This document shows positions 7,593 through 15,832 of a stretch of DNA of 64,000 bases, piece by piece (positions within the stretch are counted from its first letter, which is position 1; every line of letters begins with the position of its first letter). Origin of the DNA: Candidatus Ideonella esbjergensis (lineage in GTDB: Bacteria; Pseudomonadota; Gammaproteobacteria; Burkholderiales; Burkholderiaceae_C); the NCBI GenBank assembly GCA_016710065.1, contig JADJLP010000016.1, positions 62,001 to 126,000 on the forward strand, in the 5' to 3' direction. The notes under the pieces are model-generated. The model was not told the origin of the DNA. It saw only the letters and a list, made by a program, of their open reading frames with translations, and made no database searches. The position numbers were made by a program, and so were the translations under genes.

Positions 7593-8894
7593 TCAGGCCG
7601 TGCCCTTGAGGAATTCGGCACCGCCGATATAGGGCCGCAGCGCGGCCGGTATGCGGATGGATCCATCGGCCTGCTGGCCGTTTTCCAGCACGGCCACCAG
7701 GGCGCGGCCCACAGCCAAGCCCGAGCCGTTGAGGGTGTGGACGAACTCCATCTTGCCCTGGGCGTTCTTGAAGCGGGTCTGCATGCGGCGGGCCTGGAAG
7801 GCCTCGCAGTTCGAGCAGCTGCTGATCTCGCGGTAGGTGTTCTGCGCCGGCAGCCACACCTCCAGGTCGTAGGTCTTGGTGCTGCCAAAACCCATGTCGC
7901 CGGTGCACAGCAGCACCACGCGGTAGGGCAGCTCCAGCTTCTGCAGGATGGCCTCGGCGTGGGCTGTCATCTCCTCCAGCACCTCGTAGCTCTTGTCGGG
8001 GTGGGCGATCTGCACCATCTCCACCTTGTCGAACTGGTGCTGGCGGATCAGGCCGCGCGTGTCGCGGCCGGCCGAGCCGGCTTCCGAACGGAAGCAGGGG
8101 CTGTGCGCGGTGAGCTTGATGGGCAGCTCTTCGGGCTTGAGGATCTGCTCGCGCACGCTGTTGGTGAGCGAGATTTCCGAGGTGCTGATCAGGTATTGCT
8201 CGGGCTGGGTTTCGTCGCCACCGCGGCTGACCCAGAACATGTCTTCCTTGAACTTGGGCAACTGGCCCGTGCCCTCCAGCACCTCGCGGTTGACGATGTA
8301 GGGCGTGTAGCACTCGGTGTAGCCGTGCTCCAGCGTTTGCGTGTCCAACATGAACTGGGCCAGCGCGCGGTGCAGGCGCGCGGCCGGGCCCTTCAGGAAG
8401 GCGAAGCGCGAGCCGGCCAGCTTGGCGCCGGTGTCAAAGTCCAGCCCCAGTGGGGCGCCCAAGTCCACATGGTCTTTCACGGCGAAGGCGTAGGTGCCAG
8501 GGGTGCCCCAGCGGCGCACTTCAAGGTTGGCGGATTCGTCGGCGCCCAGCGGCACGCTTTCGTGCGGCAGGTTGGGCACATGCATCAGCATGGCCTGCAG
8601 CTCAGCCTGGATGGCGTCGAGCCGCTCGGCGCCGGCCTTCTGCTGCTCGCCTATGCCTTGCACCTCCGCCATCTCGGCGCTGGCGTCCTCGCCCTTGCCC
8701 TTCTTGCCACCGATCTGCTTGCTCAGCGCGTTGCGGCGGGCTTGCAGTTCCTCGGTGCGCACTTGCAGGCCCTTGCGCTCTGCCTCCAGTGCGCTGAAAC
8801 GCGCCACGTCCAGGTAGGGCTGCGGGCTCTTGCGGGCCTCAAGGCGGGCCACCACGGCATCGAGGTCGCGCCGCATCAGGGAAATGTCCAACAT
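7593..8894 (-). CDS. serS: Seryl-tRNA synthetase
   Basis: Class II aminoacyl-tRNA synthetase charging tRNA-Ser (and tRNA-Sec where present) with serine. The 433-residue protein has the usual N-terminal two-helix coiled-coil arm (about residues 1-110, LDISLMRRDLDAVVARLEAR ... KKGKGEDASAEMAEVQ). The catalytic domain contains EGTGQLPKFKEDMF, LISTSEISLTN, the motif 2 region SPCFRSEAGSAGRDTRGL, and a C-terminal motif 3 (NGSGLAVGRALVAVLENGQ). Length is normal for the family. It is followed by the UPF0149 gene after one base and preceded by ispH 66 bp upstream, forming the minus-strand run fkpB-ispH-serS-UPF0149. Confidence 0.98.
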   Translation of the reverse strand: MLDISLMRRDLDAVVARLEARKSPQPYLDVARFSALEAERKGLQVRTEELQARRNALSKQIGGKKGKGEDASAEMAEVQGIGEQQKAGAERLDAIQAELQAMLMHVPNLPHESVPLGADESANLEVRRWGTPGTYAFAVKDHVDLGAPLGLDFDTGAKLAGSRFAFLKGPAARLHRALAQFMLDTQTLEHGYTECYTPYIVNREVLEGTGQLPKFKEDMFWVSRGGDETQPEQYLISTSEISLTNSVREQILKPEELPIKLTAHSPCFRSEAGSAGRDTRGLIRQHQFDKVEMVQIAHPDKSYEVLEEMTAHAEAILQKLELPYRVVLLCTGDMGFGSTKTYDLEVWLPAQNTYREISSCSNCEAFQARRMQTRFKNAQGKMEFVHTLNGSGLAVGRALVAVLENGQQADGSIRIPAALRPYIGGAEFLKGTA

Positions 8895-8960
8895 GTCTTA
8901 GGCTTTCTGTCTTCAACTCAGGGTTGGCGCGTGACGCGCGCCGGCGATCTCGGCCAGGGC

Positions 8961-9947
8961 TCAAGATCGCGAGGCCGAGAACTCGGCCATCGATTTGTCG
9001 CCCAGGCCCATGGGCAGCGGAAACTCGATGGTCTCCTGCACGCCGGCCATGCGGCGCACGCCGATGGCGCCCAGCTCTTTCAGCCGCGCAATCACCTGCT
9101 GCACCAACACGTCAGGCGCGCTGGCGCCCGCCGTCAGGCCCACGCGCGGGCGTCCGGCCAGCCATTTGGCTTGCAGATCGTCGGCCGAATCCACCATGTA
9201 GGCGGGCGTGCCCAGGCGCTCGGCCAACTCGCGCAGCCGGTTGCTGTTGGAGCTGGTGGGGCTGCCCACCACCACCACCACGTCCACATGCGGGGCCAGC
9301 ACCTTCACAGCGTCTTGCCGGTTTTGCGTGGCATAGCAGATGTCCTGCTTCTTGGGCTCGCGCACGTTCGGAAAACGCGCCTTCACGGCGGCAAGAATCT
9401 CGGCGGCATCGTCCACGCTGAGCGTGGTTTGCGTCACCACGGCCAGCTGTTCGGGCTTGGTCACCGGGGCGCCGGCCACGTCGGCCACGTCTTCCACCAG
9501 GTAGATGCCAGCGCTCAACTGGCCCATGGTGCCTTCCACCTCGGGGTGGCCCTTGTGGCCGATCATGATGAACTCAAAGCCCTCTTTGGCGAGCTTGGCC
9601 ACCTCCACATGCACCTTGGTGACCAGCGGGCAGGTGGCGTCAAAGATGCGGAATCCCCGCGCCTCGGCCTCCAACTGCACAGCCTTGGCCACACCATGGG
9701 CCGAGAAGATCAGCGTGGCACCGGGCGGCACGTCGGCCAGGTCTTCGATGAAGATCGCACCCTTGGCCTTCAGGTCGTTCACCACATAGGTGTTGTGCAC
9801 GATCTCATGGCGCACATAGATGGGCCGGCCAAACTTGATGAGCGCGCGCTCGACGATCTCGATGGCGCGGTCGACACCGGCGCAAAAGCCGCGCGGCTCG
9901 GCCAGCAAGATCTCGCCGGCATGGGTTTCGTTCAGGTCGATGGCCAT
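8961..9947 (-). CDS. ispH: 4-hydroxy-3-methylbut-2-enyl diphosphate reductase
   Basis: The last enzyme of the MEP isoprenoid pathway: it reduces HMBPP to IPP and DMAPP. At 328 residues it shows the three conserved cysteines that hold the [4Fe-4S] cluster: in AEPRGFCAGVDRAI, DATCPLVTKVH and KQDICYATQNRQ. Substrate-binding motifs RHEIVHNTYVV, FSAHGV and GSPTSSNSNRL are intact. The start ATG shares its A with the fkpB stop codon, so the two are translationally coupled; fkpB-ispH is a widely conserved pair. Expression presumably follows the fkpB promoter, which lies beneath the opposite-strand radC leader. Confidence 0.98.
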   Translation of the reverse strand: MAIDLNETHAGEILLAEPRGFCAGVDRAIEIVERALIKFGRPIYVRHEIVHNTYVVNDLKAKGAIFIEDLADVPPGATLIFSAHGVAKAVQLEAEARGFRIFDATCPLVTKVHVEVAKLAKEGFEFIMIGHKGHPEVEGTMGQLSAGIYLVEDVADVAGAPVTKPEQLAVVTQTTLSVDDAAEILAAVKARFPNVREPKKQDICYATQNRQDAVKVLAPHVDVVVVVGSPTSSNSNRLRELAERLGTPAYMVDSADDLQAKWLAGRPRVGLTAGASAPDVLVQQVIARLKELGAIGVRRMAGVQETIEFPLPMGLGDKSMAEFSASRS

Positions 9948-10390
9948 CAGAGCACGCCTATGACTTGCACTTCAAACGTCACCTGCTGGCCGGCCAGCGG
10001 GTGGTTGAAGTCGAACTCCAGCCAGCCCTCGCCCAGCGCGTGCACCACGCCGGCAAACTTGCCCTGGCCATCGGGCGTGGGAAATTCCACCACGTCGCCC
10101 ACGGCGTACTCGGCCTCGGGGTCGGCCATCTCGTCGATGGTCTTGCGTTTGATGCGCTGAACCATCTCTGGGTTGCGCGGGCCGAAGGCCTCGCCCGGCG
10201 CCAGCGTGAAGGCCTGGCGCGTTCCCTCGGCCAGGCCCATCAGGCGGGCCTCAATCGCGGGGGAGAGCTGGCCCTGGCCAAGCGTGAGCGTGGCGGGCTT
10301 GTCGTTGAAGGTGGTGATGACGTCGCCGCCGTCGGGGCCGGCAAGCCGGTAATGCAGGGTCAGGAAGGACCCCGGCTGGATGGTGTTCAC
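9947..10390 (-). CDS. fkpB: FKBP-type peptidyl-prolyl isomerase (SlpA-like)
   Basis: A 147-residue cytoplasmic prolyl isomerase/chaperone of the SlpA/FkpB type. It has the split FKBP fold (FLTLHYRLA, GQGQLSPAIEARLMGL, then FDFNHPLAGQQVTFEV at the C terminus) with the inserted IF domain between (FGPRNPEMVQRIKR to GKFAGVV). I place the start at GTG 10390 (reading NTIQPGSF after it). The frame stays open farther upstream, but those codons run against radC and its leader and match nothing. The stop overlaps the ispH start by one base, which is the conserved fkpB-ispH arrangement. The start is the weak point of this call. Confidence 0.85.
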   Translation of the reverse strand: MNTIQPGSFLTLHYRLAGPDGGDVITTFNDKPATLTLGQGQLSPAIEARLMGLAEGTRQAFTLAPGEAFGPRNPEMVQRIKRKTIDEMADPEAEYAVGDVVEFPTPDGQGKFAGVVHALGEGWLEFDFNHPLAGQQVTFEVQVIGVL

Positions 10391-10508
10391 TTGGGCGTGC
10401 AGCTGGGAAGCTGGTAGTCTGACCGCTGATTTTACGGGGCGGCCCACGCATGGCCCAGGTGTTGCAAAGCCTGGCGGCGCCAGCACCCGCCTACAGGGAG
10501 AAGAAGAC

Positions 10509-11183
10509 ATGTCCATCAAGAGCCTGCCGGCCGCCCTGCGACCGCGCGAGAAACTGCTGGCCCAGGGCCCCGCCGCCCTGGCCGACGCCGAGCTGCTGGC
10601 CCTGTTGCTGCGCACCGGCATCCAGGGCAAGGGCGTGCTGGATCTGGCGGCCGAGCTGCTGGACCGCTTCAAGGGTTTTGGTGGCCTGCTGCACTGCCAG
10701 GCGGCCGACTTCAAACCCGTGAAGGGCCTGGGCCCGGCCAAGCGCGCTGAGCTGGCTGCCGTGCTGGAGATGGCCCGCCGGGCGCTGGCCCAGCAACTCG
10801 AACGCGGCCCGGTGTTCGAAAGCCCCGCCACGGTGAAGGACTTCGTCTCTCTGCAACTGGGTGGGCTGGGACACGAGGTGTTTGCGGTTCTGTTTCTCGA
10901 TGCCCAGCACCGCCTGATCGAGTTGCGCAAACTGTTTTCCGGCACGCTCACCCAGACCAGCGTGTACCCTCGCGAGGTGGTTCGCCACGCCATGGGGCTG
11001 AATGCCGCTGCGGTGATCCTGGCGCACAACCACCCGTCGGGCCTGGCCGAGCCCTCGCGGGCCGACGAATTCCTGACCCAGTCGCTCAAGAGCGCGCTGG
11101 CCCTGGTGGACGTGCGGGTGCTGGACCACCTGGTGGTGGGCCAGGGCCAGGTGGTGAGTTTTGCGGAACGTGGCTTGTTGTAG
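10509..11183 (+). CDS. radC: RadC/MPN-domain family protein
   Basis: A 224-residue protein with an N-terminal UPF0758 helical region including a helix-hairpin-helix (FKPVKGLGPAKRAELAAVLE, about residues 70-85). Its C-terminal JAB1/MPN-type metal-binding domain contains the motif H-x-H-P-S-G (LAHNHPSGLAEPS) followed by the distant Asp in RVLDHLVV. The old link to DNA repair is not supported in E. coli and the real role is unknown. The start at 10509 is preceded by a strong purine-rich ribosome binding site (AGGGAGAAGAAG). The next gene starts directly after its stop. Confidence 0.93.
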   Translation: MSIKSLPAALRPREKLLAQGPAALADAELLALLLRTGIQGKGVLDLAAELLDRFKGFGGLLHCQAADFKPVKGLGPAKRAELAAVLEMARRALAQQLERGPVFESPATVKDFVSLQLGGLGHEVFAVLFLDAQHRLIELRKLFSGTLTQTSVYPREVVRHAMGLNAAAVILAHNHPSGLAEPSRADEFLTQSLKSALALVDVRVLDHLVVGQGQVVSFAERGLL

Positions 11184-11855
11184 GTGAAGCAGACCGTGGT
11201 GACGAAAGCAAAGACAGCGCCGGCAAAAAGCCTGGCCGATCTGGCCGGCATGCGTGACGCGCTGCGCGCCGCTGCAGCGGCGGCCGCCGTCGCTCAGGCC
11301 CGCGCGGCACTGGAAGCTGCGCAGCAGGAGCGCATGCGCAACCAGTTTGCCCATGCCGTGGGCCGCGTACAGCCGGTGAAGACCGTTGCCAAGGCCCATT
11401 TGCCCAAACCCTTGCCCGCACCCGAGCCGCTGCAGCGCATGGCCGACGAAGCCGCAGCGCTGAAAGAAGCCCTGAGCGACGAGGTCGATCTGGAATCGCT
11501 GCTGCTCACCGACGACGGCCTGAGCTACCGCCGCCCCGAGGTGTCGTTGGAGGTAGCTAAGCTGCGCAAGGGCCACTGGGCCATCCAACACCAGATCGAT
11601 CTGCACGGTCCGCGGCGCGATGAAGCCCGCGAGGCCCTGAGCGGCTTCATCCGCCTGGCCCACCAGAACGGCCAGCGCTGTTTGCGCGTGGTGCATGGCA
11701 AGGGCCATGGCTCACCCGGCAAGCAGCCGGTGCTCAAGGCCAAGGTGCAACGCTGGCTGGCGCAGCGCCAGGAGGTGATCGCCTTCGCCCAGGCCAGCGG
11801 GCCGCAGGGCGGCGCAGGGGCGCTGATCGTGCTGCTGGCGGGGCGGGTGCGCTGA
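11184..11855 (+). CDS. Smr (MutS2 C-terminal-like) domain protein
   Basis: A 223-residue protein with a GTG start immediately after the radC stop. The first ~110 residues are Ala-rich and probably helical (DALRAAAAAAAVAQARAALE). The C-terminal ~90 residues form a Smr domain: QIDLHGPRRDEAREAL carries the LDLHG-like signature, and VVHGKGHGSPGKQPVLK the second conserved block. Proteobacterial stand-alone Smr proteins (E. coli SmrA/SmrB group) are nucleases; SmrB cleaves mRNA at stalled ribosomes. Whether this one is closer to SmrA or SmrB cannot be settled by eye. Confidence 0.88.
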   Translation: MKQTVVTKAKTAPAKSLADLAGMRDALRAAAAAAAVAQARAALEAAQQERMRNQFAHAVGRVQPVKTVAKAHLPKPLPAPEPLQRMADEAAALKEALSDEVDLESLLLTDDGLSYRRPEVSLEVAKLRKGHWAIQHQIDLHGPRRDEAREALSGFIRLAHQNGQRCLRVVHGKGHGSPGKQPVLKAKVQRWLAQRQEVIAFAQASGPQGGAGALIVLLAGRVR

Positions 11856-12167
11856 CAGGGCATGGTGTTCAAGCGCATGGCCGCAACACCGTTTTGCTCG
11901 GCTCATTGCGGTGCATAGCAGCCTGTCGGTTCCCGATCACCAGCGTCTTTCCCGCGAAGGCGGGGCGGGACTCCAGGCTTCCCCTCGGCTCCGGTGTCGC
12001 GGCGGTCCCTCTGTTGGCGCGCTCCCGCCGTCTCAGGCAGAGGGTGTCGGGTACCCGGCGACCTCTGCCCGCCACAGCACTCAAGACGCGAGCGCAACCG
12101 AACGGCTGCAACGCGCCGGAGTGGCTGCCAGAACGTCAGCGCCGCTGGGCAGTGAACACGCGCCTTG
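11856..12167. other. Intergenic stretch with a degenerate REP-like repeat
   Basis: No gene with family support. A degenerate copy of the ATTCCCGC/GCGGGAAT palindrome is at about 11944-11977. The rest is GC-rich with several short self-complementary segments but no T-run terminator that I can see. Confidence 0.5.
11944..11977 (+). repeat. REP-like palindromic repeat, degenerate copy
   Basis: CGTCTTTCCCGCGAAGGCGG and the following CGGGACTCCAGG match the unit at 29862-29891 (CGTCATTCCCGC - GCGGGAATCCAGG) in the same orientation, with small insertions in the right arm. Confidence 0.55.
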
Positions 12168-13141
12168 TCAGGCGGTGACCATGGCGCTGAGCAGGCGCTC
12201 GATGCGGTGCGCGGCCAGCCGCCGGCTTGGCGCAGCATGGCGGCGTGCTCGATGGGGCCTGCCTTGAGCACCAGGGCGTGGCCGGCATCGTCGATGCGGC
12301 ACAGATACCAGGGGCCGGTGTCGGTCCAAACCAGGGCCTCTTGCACGCGGCCCAGGCAGATCAGGCCCAGTTGTTCGTCGAGTTGCGCCGGCAGGCTGGC
12401 GGCCTGGGGCCACCGCCTGGGCATCAAATCGCCACAGGCGGCCAGCAACCTTGCCGTCGGCCGTGGTCAGGGCGCGCGCCCTGCAGACCTTCGCAGCGGT
12501 CAGCGATGCGCAGCAGGGCCAGGTTCAAAGGATCGTCCGGTGCGAGCATGGGAGTGGCGGCTTTCACGCGTAGGTTCTGGCCCGTACCAGACGTCGCACC
12601 AGAGGCACCATGGCGGGCTGAAGGCGGCCCGGCTGTCGCGCAGGGCCAAGGTGCAGGAAACAGCCTCATAGCCATCGTCCAGTTTCAGGCCCAGGGCGGC
12701 GCCCCTGGACGAGGTTTCCACGCCGCGCAGCAGCTCGGAAGCCCACAGCTCGGCCTGGCCAGCGCTCATGCCGGCATGTGCCAGCAACAGGCCGGCGTCG
12801 TCCAGCAGCACCGCGGCCTCCGCGCCTTCGTTCACCAGCCGGTCCAGGTCCCGGTTCACGGGGTAAGGTGGCGCCAGTTCGTCCCAAGGCCGCGCGGTCA
12901 CCACCTCCACGGCGCCACTGGACATCATGCGGAACAGCGCGTGGGCGCCGGCCCGGCCCGCACCTGGCAGCAGGCTGCCCAGCTCCGGGGCCAGCCACTT
13001 CTGATCGGCCGGGCGCCGCAACAGGGCGCGGCACAGGCGCCGCTCCAGTTCATCGGCTTGCTCCACCAACGCCGTCAGCACGCCCAGTGGCGTGACCGCC
13101 AGATAGCAGTCGCTGGTGCCGGGGCCGTCAGCAGTGGTCAA
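12168..13141 (-). pseudogene. Conserved-looking hypothetical gene broken by several frameshifts
   Basis: A coding-like trail that changes reading frame repeatedly. From 13141 down to about 12620 one frame gives a convincing helical protein (GVLTALVEQADELERRLCRA; VLLDDAGLLLAHAGMSAGQA; LKLDDGYEAVSCTLALRDSR). A second frame near 12600-12480 continues with LAPDDPLNLALLRIADRCEG, a third near 12480-12420 with ALTTADGKVAGRLWRFDA. The first frame returns near 12400-12230 with QLGLICLGRVQEALVWTDTG and WYLCRIDDAGHALVLKAGPI, and a last shift ends at AAHRIERLLSAMVTA before the stop at 12168. The only intact N-terminal start in frame is a TTG at 13141; an ATG at 13188 in another frame could be the original start. 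I do not recognise the family. Real decay or local sequence indels are both possible. Confidence 0.6.
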
Positions 13142-13359
13142 ACTGGGTCCTTGGTTGCAGAAACACCTGCCGTTGCTGGTGTTGCATTCAGTCTATCGGT
13201 GAACCCTGGGCCTCAAAATAGCTGACAAGTGTGTATTGATGTAAATGAAAGGCGAACTCAGGCCAGCGGTGAAATCGGTCACAGGCCGTGGAAATCGCCT
13301 TGCCGCGACATTTCCCGCCGCTGCAACAAAAGCCCCCAACAACGGGATTCGTTCACGAC
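13142..13359. other. Intergenic stretch, AT-richer patch
   Basis: A 218-bp gap between the broken hypothetical and the acyl-CoA ligase gene. It holds an AT-richer patch at 13215-13255 with a weak minus-strand promoter resemblance (TTTACA ... TATTTT). No RNA gene or terminator is evident. Confidence 0.4.
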
Positions 13360-15063
13360 TCAGGTCTGGGGCTCTTTCTCCTGAAGCAAGCGCCACATCA
13401 CCTGCCCGAGCCCGATTTGGGCAGCGCGTCGGCAAACTGCACGATGCGCGGCGCCTTGTAGGCCGCCATGTGCTCGTGGGCCCAAGCCACGATGTCTTGC
13501 TCGGTGGTCTTGCCCACCGCGTCGGGCCGCAGCACCACCACGGCCTTCACCGTCTCGCCACGGTAGGCGTCGCGCGCCGAGATCACGCAGGCCTCAGCCA
13601 CTGCGGGGTGGCGGTACAGCAGAAGCTCCACCTCCGACGGCCAAACCTTGTAGCCGCTGGCGTTGATCATTCGCTTCAAGCGGTCGGTGATGAAGAAGTA
13701 GCCCTCCTCGTCCATGCGGCCCAGGTCGCCGGTGCGGAAAAAGGCCTTGCCTTCGATGGTGACGAAGGCCGCGCGCGTGGCCTCGGGGTGCTTCCAGTAG
13801 CCCTGGAACACCATGGGGCCGTGGCTGACGATCTCGCCCACCTCGCCCACCGGCATCTCCTGCAGGGTTTCGGGGTCGACCACGCGACTGTCCACGCCAA
13901 AGATGGGCATGCCCAGGCATTGCAGCTTGGCCCGCTCGGGCGGGTTGGCGTGGCTGGGCGCGGCGGTTTCGGTCAGGCCGTAGCCCTCAGCGAAAGTGAG
14001 GCCGAATTCATCGCGCAACCGCTCGGCCACGGCCTGTGGCATCGCGGCGCCGCCACCGCTGAGGTACTTCAGGCTGGTGAGGTCGAAGCTCTTGTAGTTC
14101 GGGCTGGCGAACAGGTCGATGATCATTGTGGGGATGCAGGTCCAGTGCGTCACCTGATGGTGCGAGATGAACCTGCCTGCGAGCTCGCGGTCCCAGCGCG
14201 GCATCACCACCACGGTGGAGCCGCACATCACCGAACCCAGCACACCGTACATCATGCCGGTGATGTGGAACATGGGCACCACGCCCAGCGAGACGGTTTC
14301 GGCGCCGCCATGGCTCCACAGGCCGCCGCCCACGGCATTCGGCATCAGCGTGCGGTGGGTGTGCATGCAACCCTTGGGCAGGCCGGTGGTGCCCGAGGTG
14401 TAGGGCAGCAGGGCCAGGTCGTCGGATTGGCCTGGCGGCGGGCCGGCGGGTGCCAGGCCTGCGGCCAGGGCGTCCACCCAGCGGGTGACAGGCGTGGGGC
14501 CTTCGGGCAACGGCGGGTCGGCGCGCAGCCAGGCTTCGAGCGCCGGGGACGGCGCCAATTCGGGTGCGATCACCTCCGGCAAGACATCGGCATAGCGCGT
14601 CACCAGGATGGCCTTCAGTTGTTGGGCCGCCGGCAGTGCTGCATTGGCCTGCTGAACCACGGCCGCACCCTCGGCACTGCAGACCACCAGCCGCGTGTCG
14701 GGGTCGGTGATGTAGTGGCCGAACTCCTCCACCCGGTTCATTGGGTTCACCGGCACCACCACCGCGCCCAGTCGCATCACCGCGTAGAAGGCCACCACGT
14801 ACTGCGGGCAGTTCTGCAGGTACAGGGCCACGCGCTCACCCTTGCGCACACCCTGCGCCTGCAGCCAGCCGGCCATGCGCTCGGCCTGGGCCTTGAGTTC
14901 GGCATAACTCAGTGAACGACCGAAGAACACCAGCGCCGCCTTGCGTGGGGAAGCGCGCGGCCGAGACCTCCAGGTTGAACCACAGAGTGGTCTCGGGCAC
15001 CTCCAGGCTCTGCGGCAGGCGGCGCGGCCAGTGCTTCAGGTGCGGGCGATTGGCGGGGATCAT
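13360..15063 (-). pseudogene. Medium/long-chain acyl-CoA synthetase gene with two apparent frameshifts
   Basis: AMP-forming acyl-CoA ligase. The central frame (14930-13398) contains PYTSGTTGLPKGCMHTH (P-loop), FAEGYGLTETAAPSHANPPE, and TGDLGRMDEEGYFFITDRLK. The N terminus lies in another frame: ATG 15063 starts MIPANRPHLKHWPRRLPQSL and runs to about 14945, where the sequence shifts into AALVFFGRSLSYAEL. The C terminus is also shifted. The central frame stops at 13398 right after LPKSGSGR, while one base more would read GSGKVMWRLLQEKEPQT to a stop at 13360. The shift removes the catalytic lysine of the GSGK motif. Restored length would be about 567 residues, normal for the family. As written, the gene should not give an active ligase. 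Confidence 0.8.
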
Positions 15064-15253
15064 GCGGCTCTCCAGCTTGCAGGGAACGGGCCCCGAGTCT
15101 GGCCCGGCCAGGCGTTGATCGCGATCCGTGCCTGCCCGCACAAGCTGTCTCGCCGGAGACACTGCACCCACCGCTCGTGGATGCCAGAATTGGCCCCGCC
15201 AGCCCGCAGTTCGGGGTTCCAGCCTTGCCCCCAGCCCTGCCCAATCTGTCACC

Positions 15254-15766
15254 ATGCGCAGCCCCTGTGTTCACACTCGCCGCCTGAGCCTGCAGTGGCT
15301 GTTGTGCGGCCTTTGGGTACCCGCCATGGCCCTGGAAGCGCCCAAGCAGAAAGTGGTGCTGAGCCTGACCGGCAAGGTGACGCAACATAACGCGGGCGGG
15401 CAGGTCGACTTCGACATGGGCCAGTTGGCCGCCCTGCCTCAGCACAGCTTCACCACCCGCACGCCCTGGGACAAGGACGCACGCAAGTTCAGCGGCCCGC
15501 TGTTGCGCGACGTGTTGGCGGCAGCCGGGGCCCATGGTGAAACGCTGCAGGCCATTGCGCTCAACGACTACAAGGTCAGCATCCCGGTGGCCGATGCCCG
15601 GCAGTACGACGTCATCATCGCCAGCGCCGTGGACGGCCAGGCCATGCGGGTGCGCGACCGCGGTCCGCTGTTCATCGTCTACCCATACGACACCGACACC
15701 CAATTGCGTCGGGACATGTACTTCGCCCGCTCCGCATGGCAATTGCGCCGGATCCACGTGCAGTGA
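15254..15766 (+). CDS. Periplasmic oxidoreductase-like molybdopterin-domain protein
   Basis: A 170-residue exported protein. The start at 15254 gives a signal peptide (TRRLSLQWLLCGLWVPAMA, cleavage after AMA near residue 26). The mature part resembles the sulfite-oxidase-type molybdopterin-binding fold in a short stand-alone form: KVVLSLTGKVTQHN, FDMGQLAALPQHSFTT, FSGPLLRDVLAAAG, ALNDYKVSIPVADARQYDVI and the C-terminal FARSAWQLRRIHV. The cysteine that ligates molybdenum in true sulfite oxidases is absent, so it may be a sensor or binding protein rather than an enzyme. It sits just upstream of a hybrid histidine kinase on the same strand, a recurring pairing that suggests the two act together. 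Confidence 0.75.
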   Translation: MRSPCVHTRRLSLQWLLCGLWVPAMALEAPKQKVVLSLTGKVTQHNAGGQVDFDMGQLAALPQHSFTTRTPWDKDARKFSGPLLRDVLAAAGAHGETLQAIALNDYKVSIPVADARQYDVIIASAVDGQAMRVRDRGPLFIVYPYDTDTQLRRDMYFARSAWQLRRIHVQ

Positions 15767-15832
15767 CGCCAGCCCTGCCCCCACGCCACCCCCCATGCCC
15801 CGCCCGCGCGGTGGCTGGCTCTGGTTGGTGCC

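Noticed and set aside
7590..10160. An 856-codon open frame on the plus strand over serS and ispH
   Set aside because: Opposite-strand shadow of two conserved genes; no domain is recognisable.
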